Below are positions 12,379 through 18,161 of a stretch of 21,899 bases of DNA, in pieces; the first letter of the stretch is position 1; each line of letters starts with the position of its first letter. A program made the position numbers and the translations under genes. The stretch is from a virus: positions 1-21,899 of IMG/VR virus record IMGVR_UViG_3300043446_004769, one strand, 5' to 3'. The notes beneath the pieces are model-generated. The model ran no database searches. It was not told the DNA's origin and worked only from the letters and a program-made list of their open reading frames with translations.

Positions 12379-12542
12379 TGCTCCACCGTGAGTCCCTTTC
12401 CTCACGGTGGAGCACCACGTCAGACTCATCGGAGATTCCGGTGCTCTGACGTGACACCGCTGGGGTGACTATGGAGTTAGCACCTCAGCGGACTGTTCGT
12501 CATCGATGGTCATGCTTTGGTCATTTTGTGTGGCCATCGATG
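12379..12542 (+). other. Four consecutive stem-loops upstream of the K+ channel gene
   Basis: Stem 1: TGCTCCACCGTGAG (12379-12392) pairs perfectly with 12401-12414. Stem 2: CACGTCAGA (12416-12424) with TCTGACGTG (12445-12453), extended inside by CATCGGA/TCCGGTG. Stem 3: CCGCTGGGGTG (12457-12467) with CACCTCAGCGG (12481-12491, one G-U). Stem 4: CATCGATGG (12501-12509) with CCATCGATG (12534-12542). This fills most of the 205-base gap after the VWA gene. It may be tandem terminators, a processed leader or a structured RNA; no U tract or known riboswitch core is visible. Confidence 0.65.
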
Positions 12543-12578
12543 GCGGACTTCATCCAAAGCTTTTGAAGAACGGAGAAA

Positions 12579-12923
12579 ATGAAAAAACGAATCATCATCG
12601 CGGTCGCATTTCTAATGACAATGTATGTTGCGTGTGCTCTCGTCTACTCAGCAACTGAAGGCAACTCATTCGGAGATTCACTGTGGTGGGCGTTCATGAC
12701 GTTCACAACTGTTGGTTACGGAGACCAGTACCCTCACACGATTGTCGGTAGGATTGCAGGCATCTCTCTTGTGTTCACTGCGGTCTTCATAGTTGTTCCT
12801 TGCATTACTGCAACAATCGCATCAATGTTCATTGTCGACAACGACGCATTCACACACGAAGAACAAGAAGAAGTGAAATACCTACTAAGAGAAATCAACA
12901 AGAAACTGGAGGACATCAAGTGA
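12579..12923 (+). CDS. Two-helix K+ channel (KcsA-like), 114 aa
   Basis: The order is TM1 (about residues 4-24), pore helix (31-43), selectivity filter TVGYGD (44-49) and TM2 (about 55-86), then a charged C-terminal helix (FTHEEQEEVKYLLREINKKL) that could form a tetramer bundle. TVGYGD is the diagnostic K+ filter, and the size is near the minimum for a functional channel, comparable to viral Kcv and to the KcsA pore. It should form a tetramer in the inner membrane and pass K+. The SD is ACGGAG upstream of the ATG. Its stop overlaps the next gene (GTGA). No standard promoter is evident beyond the structured leader. Confidence 0.9.
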   Translation: MKKRIIIAVAFLMTMYVACALVYSATEGNSFGDSLWWAFMTFTTVGYGDQYPHTIVGRIAGISLVFTAVFIVVPCITATIASMFIVDNDAFTHEEQEEVKYLLREINKKLEDIK

Positions 12924-13126
12924 GCGAAAATCCAAAATTCAATCACGCACTAACAATTGCATTCGCAGTACCTGATTCGAATCATGAGGACTGGCACGAA
13001 TGCGTCAAGAACGAAAAAGAGAAAGTCATCAACGCACTCATGGAGCGCATCAACAACATCCTTGCTGATGAGCAGGAGTACATGGAGTGCTTTGACGGCT
13101 TTGATTCATTCGAGGAGGAAAAGTGA
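12920..13126 (+). CDS. Hypothetical protein, 68 aa
   Basis: A GTG-started acidic protein with a helical C-terminal half (NEKEKVINALMERINNILADEQEYMECFDGF), no family recognised. It overlaps the channel stop by GTGA, with GGAGG about 10 bases upstream inside the channel gene, and overlaps the next start in the same way. Tight coupling to the channel suggests co-regulation, but nothing shows a functional link. Confidence 0.75.
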   Translation: MSENPKFNHALTIAFAVPDSNHEDWHECVKNEKEKVINALMERINNILADEQEYMECFDGFDSFEEEK

Positions 13127-13287
13127 AAAAGTCGAAAAACTCACGCACTGTTCTGGTGCCGGCCGTCAACGAGATTCCAATCTGGAGCGATACACCGCTC
13201 TACGAAGATTGGCTGGCTGCCCTAGGCAGGCCAGACGACGACGAAGCTTGGGCTGCCTATCAGGAGATGGTGAACAATGCTGACTGA
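13123..13287 (+). CDS. Hypothetical protein, 54 aa
   Basis: A 54-residue protein with a basic start (VKKSKNSRTVLVPA) and a Trp-rich acidic end (WLAALGRPDDDEAWAAYQEMVNN). GTG 13123 overlaps the previous stop (GTGA) and is preceded by GAGGAGGAAAA, a good SD. Its tail overlaps the next gene by 11 bases. No family recognised. Confidence 0.7.
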   Translation: MKKSKNSRTVLVPAVNEIPIWSDTPLYEDWLAALGRPDDDEAWAAYQEMVNNAD

Positions 13288-13582
13288 CGGCTCACGTAGA
13301 CCACGGCTCAAGGCGCTGGCCCGGGCTGGGTGGATGATTGAGGACGTGATTGTCGACTTGTACTGGTCGAACAAGGACGGCTGGGTCGACAGGCCTTCGG
13401 CCGACGTGTTCTCCGATTCAGAGAAGGAGACCCTGAACCTCCCCTACGGGGGACGGTGGGTCTCCGTTCAAGAGGTGCACGAGCGTCGCATCGAATCGAT
13501 GAACAATCACCCATCCAGTGCTTGGCCGCCGAGGGGGGCGGGGCTCACCATTGTCGAAACTAGCGAAGAGCTTGACGATTGA
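13277..13582 (+). CDS. Hypothetical protein, 101 aa
   Basis: An alpha/beta protein (LKALARAGWMIEDVIVDLYWSNKDGWVDRPSADVFSDSEKE...) with a loose Pro/Gly-rich C-terminus. No family recognised. CAGGAG lies upstream of the ATG within the previous gene. Last of four overlapping plus-strand genes beginning with the K+ channel. Its 3' end runs tail-to-tail into minus-strand gene 13560-13901 with a 23-base overlap. Confidence 0.7.
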   Translation: MLTDGSRRPRLKALARAGWMIEDVIVDLYWSNKDGWVDRPSADVFSDSEKETLNLPYGGRWVSVQEVHERRIESMNNHPSSAWPPRGAGLTIVETSEELDD

Positions 13583-13901
13583 ACGCGCGCTCGATGAGCC
13601 AGGCAAGCCGCGCGAAAATCACAATTTTCAGGGCGGCCCAGAAGCTCAGCGAACCCGTCGTAATTCCACGGTGGTGGAAGACATCGATTATCAGCATTAG
13701 CAAGCCGGCGGAGGTTGCAGAAATTAAAAGAACCGATACAATGCCGGCCAGGAAGAGAGATACCTTTTCCACTTTTACTAACGTTTCATCACTGATTGGC
13801 TGCGGCTGCGAGCGGTACCTTCCCATCGGTGGTGGAAGAGGAGTCCCTCGATGACGATTTCTCGGAAATCCTTGATAACCATTATTGCTGCGGCGCGCCA
13901 T
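13560..13901 (-). CDS. Membrane protein, 113 aa
   Basis: The first 35 residues are basic and Pro/Arg-rich (MARRSNNGYQGFPRNRHRG...). They are followed by two hydrophobic segments, about 48-75 (VSLFLAGIVSVLLISATSAG...) and about 84-100 (LSFWAALKIVIFARLAWLI), consistent with a small two-helix membrane protein. No family recognised. Its start overlaps the end of gene 13882-14265 by 20 bases, so the two form a minus-strand pair. Two motif-B copies lie within this coding region on the opposite strand, where they cannot serve the usual promoter-proximal role. Confidence 0.7.
   Translation of the reverse strand: MARRSNNGYQGFPRNRHRGTPLPPPMGRYRSQPQPISDETLVKVEKVSLFLAGIVSVLLISATSAGLLMLIIDVFHHRGITTGSLSFWAALKIVIFARLAWLIERAFNRQALR
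13664..13681 (+). repeat. Motif-B copy 6 (TTCCACGGTGGTGGAAGA)
   Basis: Lies inside minus-strand gene 13560-13901, antisense to it. The changed 5' end makes TTCCAC-GGTG-GTGGAA a small palindrome. Confidence 0.7.
13823..13839 (+). repeat. Motif-B copy 7 (CCATCGGTGGTGGAAGA)
   Basis: Second copy inside minus-strand gene 13560-13901, 159 bases from copy 6; the conserved part is CGGTGGTGGAAGA. Confidence 0.65.
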
Positions 13902-14265
13902 CAGAATTCTTCACAATCTGGTGAATCCGCTGCCGACTCAATTCGAACTCGTCCGCGATTTGGCGGAGCGAAGCTCCTCGTGCACGCATGTTCAGAATAT
14001 TTCCATTTCTTTGGGTATCCGTCGCGGGCCCTGGCCGAAGCGGGCCCCACTGCCATCCCTGGATTTCCTGGAGCATCCGGACGCGGTCTTCGGAAAGTTG
14101 GTTTTTTCGATAGCGCTGCCGCACGTATCCAACCCAGGCGCCCAGAGCTACTTCGGAATTTTCAAAAATTTCGATGTGGATGGCCGGCACGCCACAATGC
14201 CCTTCCCGCTCCGTAAATTGTTTTAGCGAATTTAAGTACATCTTGAATCTAGAGCTGTTGTCCAT
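13882..14265 (-). CDS. Helicase-associated-domain + HTH protein, 127 aa
   Basis: Residues about 9-74 form a helicase-associated (HA) domain: LNSLKQFTEREGHCGVP, then LGAWVGYVRQRYRKNQLSED, then LQEIQGWQWGP. These small nucleic-acid-binding modules are abundant in actinobacteria. Residues about 92-118 (MRARGASLRQIADEFELSRQRIHQIV) are a sigma-region-4-like helix-turn-helix. It is probably a DNA-binding regulator. A TATTAT hexamer at 14273-14278 (minus) precedes the ATG by 7 bases, suggesting a leaderless transcript, but no -35 is recognised. It overlaps the downstream membrane-protein gene. Confidence 0.82.
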   Translation of the reverse strand: MDNSSRFKMYLNSLKQFTEREGHCGVPAIHIEIFENSEVALGAWVGYVRQRYRKNQLSEDRVRMLQEIQGWQWGPLRPGPATDTQRNGNILNMRARGASLRQIADEFELSRQRIHQIVKNSDGAPQQ

Positions 14266-14333
14266 AGTCGCGATAATAATTCACTTTTATAGCTTGACCG
14301 GCAACTACTCAAAAAATGAATTTAATGAAATGT

Positions 14334-14362
14334 TTGACATCACACCAGGCGGCCGGTAAGCT
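14334..14362 (+). promoter_or_regulatory. Candidate sigma70-like promoter for gene 14390-14812
   Basis: TTGACA (14334-14339), 17-base spacer, TAAGCT (14357-14362); predicted start near 14369, about 21 bases before the ATG. It is unrelated to motif A in its spacer. Confidence 0.55.
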
Positions 14363-14389
14363 GCCGCAGATACCAGAAAGTTGCAATAA

Positions 14390-14812
14390 ATGGTGAACTA
14401 CAACCCATCCGGTGATGGCCCTGAATTTTCCATCGACTTCGAACAGCTGGCCCGGAATCTCGAAGATTTCAACAACTTCGACCCAGAGCTGCGGGAAAAT
14501 TTCCTGGCGGAGCTGCGGGCGCTTCAGGAAAATCCAGAAAATGTGGTTTTGCTGGGTACCGACGGAGAGTTCGCAGTGACAATTGTGCACGTCGACGCGG
14601 CGGCCATCGGTGGGGCGGACGGTCCGGTCCTGTTCCCAACTGCTAGTAAAAAGACAATTTTTGCTGCAGTCTCTCGTGAGCTGCTGCAGAAAAAAGTTTT
14701 TCAGCTCGAAGAGCTGCCCGAAGAAGATGGCAATCAGCTTTGGGAGGAGTTCATGGAAGAGCTCGTCGCACAGGTGACATCGATGCACAAGAAGAATCCG
14801 AAAACGTTCTAG
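14390..14812 (+). CDS. Hypothetical acidic protein, 140 aa
   Basis: An acidic protein with helical N-terminal third (EQLARNLEDFNNFDPELRENFLAELRAL), a central strand-rich part (VVLLGTDGEFAVTIVHVDAAAIGG) and a helical C-terminus. No family recognised. The SD is weak (AGAAAG). Codon use with many AATTTT-like stretches differs from region 1, suggesting separate origin. It ends just before the strong SD GAGGAGGT of the next gene. Confidence 0.7.
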   Translation: MVNYNPSGDGPEFSIDFEQLARNLEDFNNFDPELRENFLAELRALQENPENVVLLGTDGEFAVTIVHVDAAAIGGADGPVLFPTASKKTIFAAVSRELLQKKVFQLEELPEEDGNQLWEEFMEELVAQVTSMHKKNPKTF

Positions 14813-14828
14813 AGGAGGTTACGTTTAC

Positions 14829-14845
14829 ATGACGGTGGTGGAAGA
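14829..14845 (+). repeat. Motif-B copy 8 (ATGACGGTGGTGGAAGA)
   Basis: This copy forms the first codons of gene 14829-15380 (Met-Thr-Val-Val-Glu-Asp), so the DNA motif is part of a translated N-terminus. Confidence 0.7.
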
Positions 14846-15380
14846 CAAGCTGTTTTGGCATGAGGGCCCTGAGCCAGAGTGTTGGGATGACGCGGCACGC
14901 AGATGCGTTTATGCGATTTATTCCCTGGACCTGTACTCCATGGATAAGCTCGAAGACATTCGAACGCAGCTCGATTATTTGATAAAAGTCGGATTGAGCG
15001 CGGCCGGCCAGGACATCCTAAGTTCTGAAGAATTCGCAGAACTCTGGCGCATCCTCGGAGCGGTAGCTCGCAACACCGCGCGAAATTCAAATATTTTGGA
15101 TTATTCACTCGTGCGGCCCGGCGCGGTGGTGGATGAGCTCACGAGTGTGCTGATAAAAAAGCAAAAAGATTACGGCCACGACAACATCAACCGGTTTGGC
15201 CGCCTGGGACTCTTAGTCCGAGTACACGATAAAGTCGCGAGAATTGAAAACTTGATGCGGCGCGGCACAAGTCCGGAGAATGAATCACTTCGCGATAATT
15301 ACATGGATGTAATTAACTACTGCGCGATTGGGATGATGGTTGAGATGGACTGGTTCCTTCTCGAGCTCGCTTCTCAATAA
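14829..15380 (+). CDS. DUF1599/MazG-like protein, 183 aa
   Basis: Residues about 105-165 carry the pattern KKQKDYGHDN, F123-G124, then R-x2-DK-x2-R (R131, D134, K135, R138) and LRDNYMDVINY. This is characteristic, as I recall it, of the DUF1599 family of phage proteins related to MazG-like nucleotide pyrophosphohydrolases. Such all-helical proteins may act on non-canonical or host nucleotides; activity here is inferred. The N-terminal 100 residues are helical and unassigned. The SD GAGGAGGT lies about 10 bases upstream of an ATG that is itself part of a motif-B copy. Confidence 0.78.
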   Translation: MTVVEDKLFWHEGPEPECWDDAARRCVYAIYSLDLYSMDKLEDIRTQLDYLIKVGLSAAGQDILSSEEFAELWRILGAVARNTARNSNILDYSLVRPGAVVDELTSVLIKKQKDYGHDNINRFGRLGLLVRVHDKVARIENLMRRGTSPENESLRDNYMDVINYCAIGMMVEMDWFLLELASQ

Positions 15381-15398
15381 TTCAGAAAAATGGAAATT

Positions 15399-15426
15399 TT
15401 GCGCCGGCGCGGCGGCCGGTTAAAAT
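15399..15426 (+). promoter_or_regulatory. Candidate promoter for gene 15444-15758
   Basis: TTGCGC (15399-15404), 16-base GC-rich spacer, TAAAAT (15421-15426); predicted start near 15433. The -10 is good, the -35 moderate. Confidence 0.4.
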
Positions 15427-15443
15427 CACAGAAAAGAGAAGAA

Positions 15444-15758
15444 ATGAAAAAGTACGTAATTTTGATTATCGCGATGATTGTCCAGGTATTCGCAATCGGA
15501 ACCATCATCTGGTGGGCCACTGACGTTTTTGCCCTTTATTCCACAAATCAGTTCACCGGACGGATGCGCTCATTTGATGTGGATTATTGGAATGCTGTCG
15601 GTGGGGCCGCCGTCGTAACATTTGGCATTGGTATTGCCAATTACGTCAACAAGCGATTCGTGCAAAAGGCGCTTGATTCATGGGAAGAGGAAATCGAAGA
15701 AAGAACAGGATTGACGGATGACGAGCTCGTCCGCCGCGTCTTCGAACAACTTAAGTAA
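15444..15758 (+). CDS. Small membrane protein, 104 aa
   Basis: Two hydrophobic segments, about residues 3-25 (YVILIIAMIVQVFAIGTIIWW) and 50-68 (AVGGAAVVTFGIGIANYV), are followed by a charged cytoplasmic-looking tail (ALDSWEEEIEERTGLTDDEL). It is a predicted inner-membrane protein with no family recognised. An open frame begins at 15390, but ATG 15444 has AGAAAAGAGAAG upstream and a start that makes sense as the first residue before TM1. Followed by a long hairpin. Confidence 0.72.
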   Translation: MKKYVILIIAMIVQVFAIGTIIWWATDVFALYSTNQFTGRMRSFDVDYWNAVGGAAVVTFGIGIANYVNKRFVQKALDSWEEEIEERTGLTDDELVRRVFEQLK

Positions 15759-15773
15759 TCCAGAAAATTAAAA

Positions 15774-15834
15774 GAGCCCCAGGGAGCTGCGGCCGCGCCA
15801 CCTACAAACGCGTTCGCTGCTCTACCTGGGGCTC
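15774..15834 (+). terminator. Long hairpin after gene 15444-15758
   Basis: GAGCCCCAGG (15774-15783) pairs perfectly with CCTGGGGCTC (15825-15834), with further imperfect GAGC/GCTC pairing inside. The arms resemble the GAGCCCC family but extend differently. Confidence 0.6.
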
Positions 15835-15896
15835 AACCATTGAAGGGAAAGGGGGACCTTCTTTGGTGCTATCAACATTAGCAGAGCCCCGCCGCG

Positions 15897-15920
15897 TGAG
15901 ATTGCAACTATGCAATCTCA
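15897..15920. repeat. Perfect 10-bp palindrome (TGAGATTGCA)
   Basis: TGAGATTGCA (15897-15906), loop ACTA, TGCAATCTCA (15911-15920). Each arm resembles motif A with four bases of its spacer removed (TGAGATAGGTTGCA). It may be an operator or a hairpin; the similarity could be chance. Confidence 0.5.
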
Positions 15921-16012
15921 GAAGCCCCGCCGCGAACGGCGGCCACACACGCCAGTTCAGATAAATCTATCCGGACAGCTTCAGGAAATCCGAAGATTTC
16001 CATCGAAGTTAC

Positions 16013-16041
16013 TTGACGGTGGTGGAAGACACTGCTATTCT
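16013..16041 (+). promoter_or_regulatory. Motif-B copy 9 with -10: candidate promoter
   Basis: TTGACGGTGGTGGAAGA at 16013-16029. Here TTGACG can serve as -35, and TATTCT (16036-16041) follows after a 17-base spacer, predicting a start near 16048. It is the last motif-B copy and the only one with a convincing -10 at that distance. Confidence 0.55.
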
Positions 16042-16254
16042 CAGCTCTTGTCATCTTCTGATGACATTCAAAACTAGTGGGCCCACACCAACTAGGACAC
16101 CTACGACCCGTAATCACGAGGTCTAGTTTGTGCTGCCCCATAAAATCTATCGCAAAAGGTTCCCCCCGAACCCCCCTCCAAAGGAGGGGGTACAACTCAC
16201 TCTATTCAGAGTCAGTCTGTTTGTTACGTGGTTTGACTAATCGGATTAGGTTCT

Positions 16255-16284
16255 TTGACAAGAGTCTTTCCAAGAGGTTAGTAT
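16255..16284 (+). promoter_or_regulatory. Candidate promoter for gene 16293-16637
   Basis: TTGACA (16255-16260), 18-base spacer, TAGTAT (16279-16284). Predicted start about 16291, two bases before the ATG, hence essentially leaderless. Confidence 0.6.
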
Positions 16285-16292
16285 CAGTAATC

Positions 16293-16637
16293 ATGGGAAG
16301 AGGACCGTCAAAAAATACGAAAGAAAAAATTGAGAATTCCAAAAATGTTCCTCGGGAACAAATCCTGGAAGTTTTCGATTTCTGGAAAACGACTTTAAAT
16401 AAACGAGTCGCCGCGTTGGACAACAAACGCAGTATCTGTATTGGCAATGCAATCAGCCTCTATGGGGTAGATGTTTGCAAAGATGCCATTAGGGGTTGCA
16501 CCTACAGCGAGTTCCATATGGGCCGCAACAAGAACAACACCAAGTACAACGACATTGAGCTCATCCTCAGGGATGCAGAGCACGTCGAACGCTTCTTGGG
16601 GTATCTCCCCTCAGAAGACGGTTCGGTGGATTGGTAG
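16293..16637 (+). CDS. Probable phage replication-associated protein, 114 aa
   Basis: A basic N-terminus (MGRGPSKNTKEKIENSKNV) precedes a compact domain with NKRSICIGNAISLYGVDVCKDAIRGC, EFHMGRNKNNTKYNDIELIL and RDAEHVERFLGYL. This 'AI-x-G...hMG-x-N...Y-x-D-I-x-L-I-L-R' pattern is one I associate with C-terminal parts of phage replisome proteins; here it stands almost alone. DNA binding is plausible; a precise role is unknown. The upstream open frame to 16077 is noncoding leader. The ATG follows a -10 by 8 bases and there is no SD. It is followed 6 bases later by the putative helicase loader. Confidence 0.65.
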   Translation: MGRGPSKNTKEKIENSKNVPREQILEVFDFWKTTLNKRVAALDNKRSICIGNAISLYGVDVCKDAIRGCTYSEFHMGRNKNNTKYNDIELILRDAEHVERFLGYLPSEDGSVDW

Positions 16638-16643
16638 GCGGCC

Positions 16644-17102
16644 ATGACCAAGGAAGAACTACAAGAGATAGTCGACCAGGCATACGCCGCGTATAACGAA
16701 GACCTCTTCGAGCAGGACAAGAAATCTGTATACCGCGCTTGGTTCTCTATCGTAGGAGACCTGCCGGCCGATGCCGTATGGAACGCATTCGTCAACCTGG
16801 CTGTGTACGCCAAGTTCATGCCACGCCCAGGCGATGTACGCCGTGCCACAATAGATGCCCAAACTGGAATGCCCCCACATTTAGATGGGTATTCTGCTTG
16901 GGGTATTTTTATGTCCATACAGAAGAGTGCACACTTTGGTACCCAAACAGAAATACCCAGACCAGAAGCACTAGTTAAAACTTTGGAGCGCCTCGGTGAT
17001 GCTGCCTATGACATGCACACCAATGGAGACCGCGAGGCCTTCGTGCGCGTTTACGACAAGGTTGTCGAAGAGCTCGAACGACACAAGTACAAAATTTCTT
17101 AA
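16644..17102 (+). CDS. Putative helicase-loader-like protein (G39P type), 152 aa
   Basis: The N-terminal 70 residues follow the pattern of the SPP1 G39P/DnaB-loader N-domain as I recall it: a helix ending in AYAAYNE, then VYRAWFSIVGDLPADAVWNAFVNLAVYAKFMPRPGDVRRATIDA. In this pattern W-x(n)-L is followed by 'y-x-k-F-m-P-x-P-g-d-v-R'. Such proteins bind replicative helicase and deliver it to the origin. The C-terminal half is helical and unassigned. AGGCGG precedes the ATG. Adjacency to gene 16293-16637 supports a replication role; the family call is from pattern only. Confidence 0.6.
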   Translation: MTKEELQEIVDQAYAAYNEDLFEQDKKSVYRAWFSIVGDLPADAVWNAFVNLAVYAKFMPRPGDVRRATIDAQTGMPPHLDGYSAWGIFMSIQKSAHFGTQTEIPRPEALVKTLERLGDAAYDMHTNGDREAFVRVYDKVVEELERHKYKIS

Positions 17103-17112
17103 AAAACCGGAC

Positions 17113-17137
17113 GGGCGCAAGCCTTCCAGCCCTTTTT
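17113..17137 (+). terminator. Candidate intrinsic terminator
   Basis: GGGC (17113-17116) and GCCC (17129-17132) followed by six T (17133-17138), just after the stop of gene 16644-17102. The stem is short, so efficiency may be partial. Confidence 0.4.
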
Positions 17138-17162
17138 TCGACCCCATTTGCGAGGAGCAACA

Positions 17163-17498
17163 ATGCCTACCGATTCAGAAAACGTATATCCGTCCCCTGA
17201 GAATTCCATTCCGTCCTCCAGTTCTACAATATCTGGCTCGTTTTCCATCTCCAGCCCTTCCGATTCCCTCATTCCGCTAGAGGACGAGACCTTTCTGGGC
17301 TGTGTTACCGAAATCGGCGCTTTTGATGACAACCTGTGTAAGTCCTGTCGCTACTGGCGTTCGCTTGACGAACTGTGGGGGTACTGCCATCGCTATGCTC
17401 CCAGACCGATAATCGGCATGCCCAGAGGGACTGCCCGTGATGTAGTCTGGGGCCAGACCAGAGATATCGACTTCTGTGGAGAATGGAGCCCCAAGTGA
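17163..17498 (+). CDS. Cys-rich putative zinc-binding protein, 111 aa
   Basis: The first 45 residues are Ser/Pro-rich and probably disordered. The rest contains CKSCRYWRSLDELWGYCHRY and DIDFCGEW, a four-Cys pattern (C-x2-C, C, C) with conserved aromatics typical of small metal-binding phage proteins. The function is unknown. ATG 17163 has GAGGAG six bases upstream; the frame is open to 17148 but that adds only GTG-started residues overlapping the SD. Its stop overlaps the following small gene (GTGA). Confidence 0.72.
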   Translation: MPTDSENVYPSPENSIPSSSSTISGSFSISSPSDSLIPLEDETFLGCVTEIGAFDDNLCKSCRYWRSLDELWGYCHRYAPRPIIGMPRGTARDVVWGQTRDIDFCGEWSPK

Positions 17499-17626
17499 GA
17501 GAAGTTCTAGCCGGAATGTGCATAGTGGCTGTATGGCCTGTTGCCTACCATCCCCGTCTCACCGGATTCGCTAGACTCACGCTGATAATTGCACTATCAT
17601 TCGTCGGGTACCAGCTAATCCACTAG
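17495..17626 (+). CDS. Small membrane protein, 43 aa
   Basis: A 43-residue peptide (VREVLAGMCIVAVWPVAYHP..., then LTLIIALSFVGYQLIH) with two short hydrophobic stretches, about 5-16 and 27-40. GTG 17495 overlaps the previous stop as GTGA and has GGAG seven bases upstream; ATG 17483 in the same frame is an alternative. No family recognised. It is followed after 9 bases by an RHH gene with its own SD. Confidence 0.55.
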   Translation: MREVLAGMCIVAVWPVAYHPRLTGFARLTLIIALSFVGYQLIH

Positions 17627-17635
17627 GGAGCAGTC

Positions 17636-17806
17636 ATGAAGCGCAATCCAGGCCGTCCGGTCACCCTGTCAGATAAGCCATTTTCGACCCTCACCCTTCG
17701 GGTGTCTCGGGAATTCAAGCAGAAGCTGATTTCTCAGGCTGAGGCTGTTGACCTGACGCTTACTGATTACCTCATTGCTCTTGTTGAGCGCGACACCCTC
17801 GTCTGA
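17636..17806 (+). CDS. Ribbon-helix-helix protein, 56 aa
   Basis: Residues about 15-55 fit the ribbon-helix-helix (MetJ/Arc) pattern: a beta strand FSTLTLRVS, helix REFKQKLISQAEAV, turn DLTL, helix TDYLIALVERD. Such dimers bind operator DNA through the strand pair. The N-terminus is basic (MKRNPGRPV). The SD GGGAG precedes the ATG. Size and fold suit a phage transcriptional regulator or antitoxin, but no toxin partner is visible nearby. Confidence 0.72.
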   Translation: MKRNPGRPVTLSDKPFSTLTLRVSREFKQKLISQAEAVDLTLTDYLIALVERDTLV

Positions 17807-17816
17807 GATGTGAGTA

Positions 17817-18161
17817 ATGGTTCGGAAGTACGAAAAGTCTCGTTTTCCGAACCGTTATTCCGAGCTACACCTCCGATTACTGGGTTCCCAGAAGAACGAG
17901 ATAATTGACTATGCCAAAGAGCAGGGGTTATCCGTTAATCAGTTGGTCCTATTTGCGGTCCTTGAGTTCGTCCGCAATCAGAAAGGCATACCGCCTGCAG
18001 GGTCGGCTCAGTTCTCTATCCCTACGATGGAAGAGACGCTAGCTGCCTACATGCGAGGTGAGGATATTCTTACCCCATGCGGTAAAAAGAGTTGCGACAT
18101 GCAGCTAGTAGATGTCGCCGGTCTGCAGTTCTGTAAGACCTGTAATATTCGGGTTGTCTAG
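17817..18161 (+). CDS. Possible RHH protein with C-terminal Cys knuckle, 114 aa
   Basis: Residues about 16-52 (LHLRLLGSQKNEIIDYAKEQGLSVNQLVLFAVLEFVRNQ) look like a strand-helix-helix module similar in layout to the preceding RHH protein. The C-terminus has CGKKSC and CKTC (residues about 88-109), a potential zinc knuckle. It is probably DNA binding. The SD is weak. It ends tail-to-tail with a minus-strand 23-aa peptide, overlapping by 4 bases. Confidence 0.68.
   Translation: MVRKYEKSRFPNRYSELHLRLLGSQKNEIIDYAKEQGLSVNQLVLFAVLEFVRNQKGIPPAGSAQFSIPTMEETLAAYMRGEDILTPCGKKSCDMQLVDVAGLQFCKTCNIRVV

Larger units (their letters stand above)
15759..16292. other. 534-base noncoding region
   Basis: No convincing gene. 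It contains, in order: the hairpin at 15774-15834; GAGCCCCGCCGCG (15884-15896) and AGCCCCGCCGCG (15923-15934) as direct repeats flanking a perfect palindrome; a 7-bp stem GGAAATC-CGAA-GATTTCC (15984-16001); motif-B copy 9, which doubles as a promoter; GTCATC/GATGAC (16050-16065); and CCCCCTCC/GGAGGGGG (16172-16190). The last part holds a second promoter for gene 16293-16637. A small structured RNA from about 16048 to 16190 is possible. Confidence 0.5.

Noticed and set aside
12374-12578. Known riboswitch or intrinsic terminator series before the K+ channel gene
   Set aside because: No ykkC, ydaO or other riboswitch core and no U tracts recognised; left as unassigned structure.
13885-14226. Plus-strand ORFs opposite the helicase-associated-domain gene
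   Set aside because: The minus-strand frame has a recognisable HA domain and HTH; the plus frames have none.
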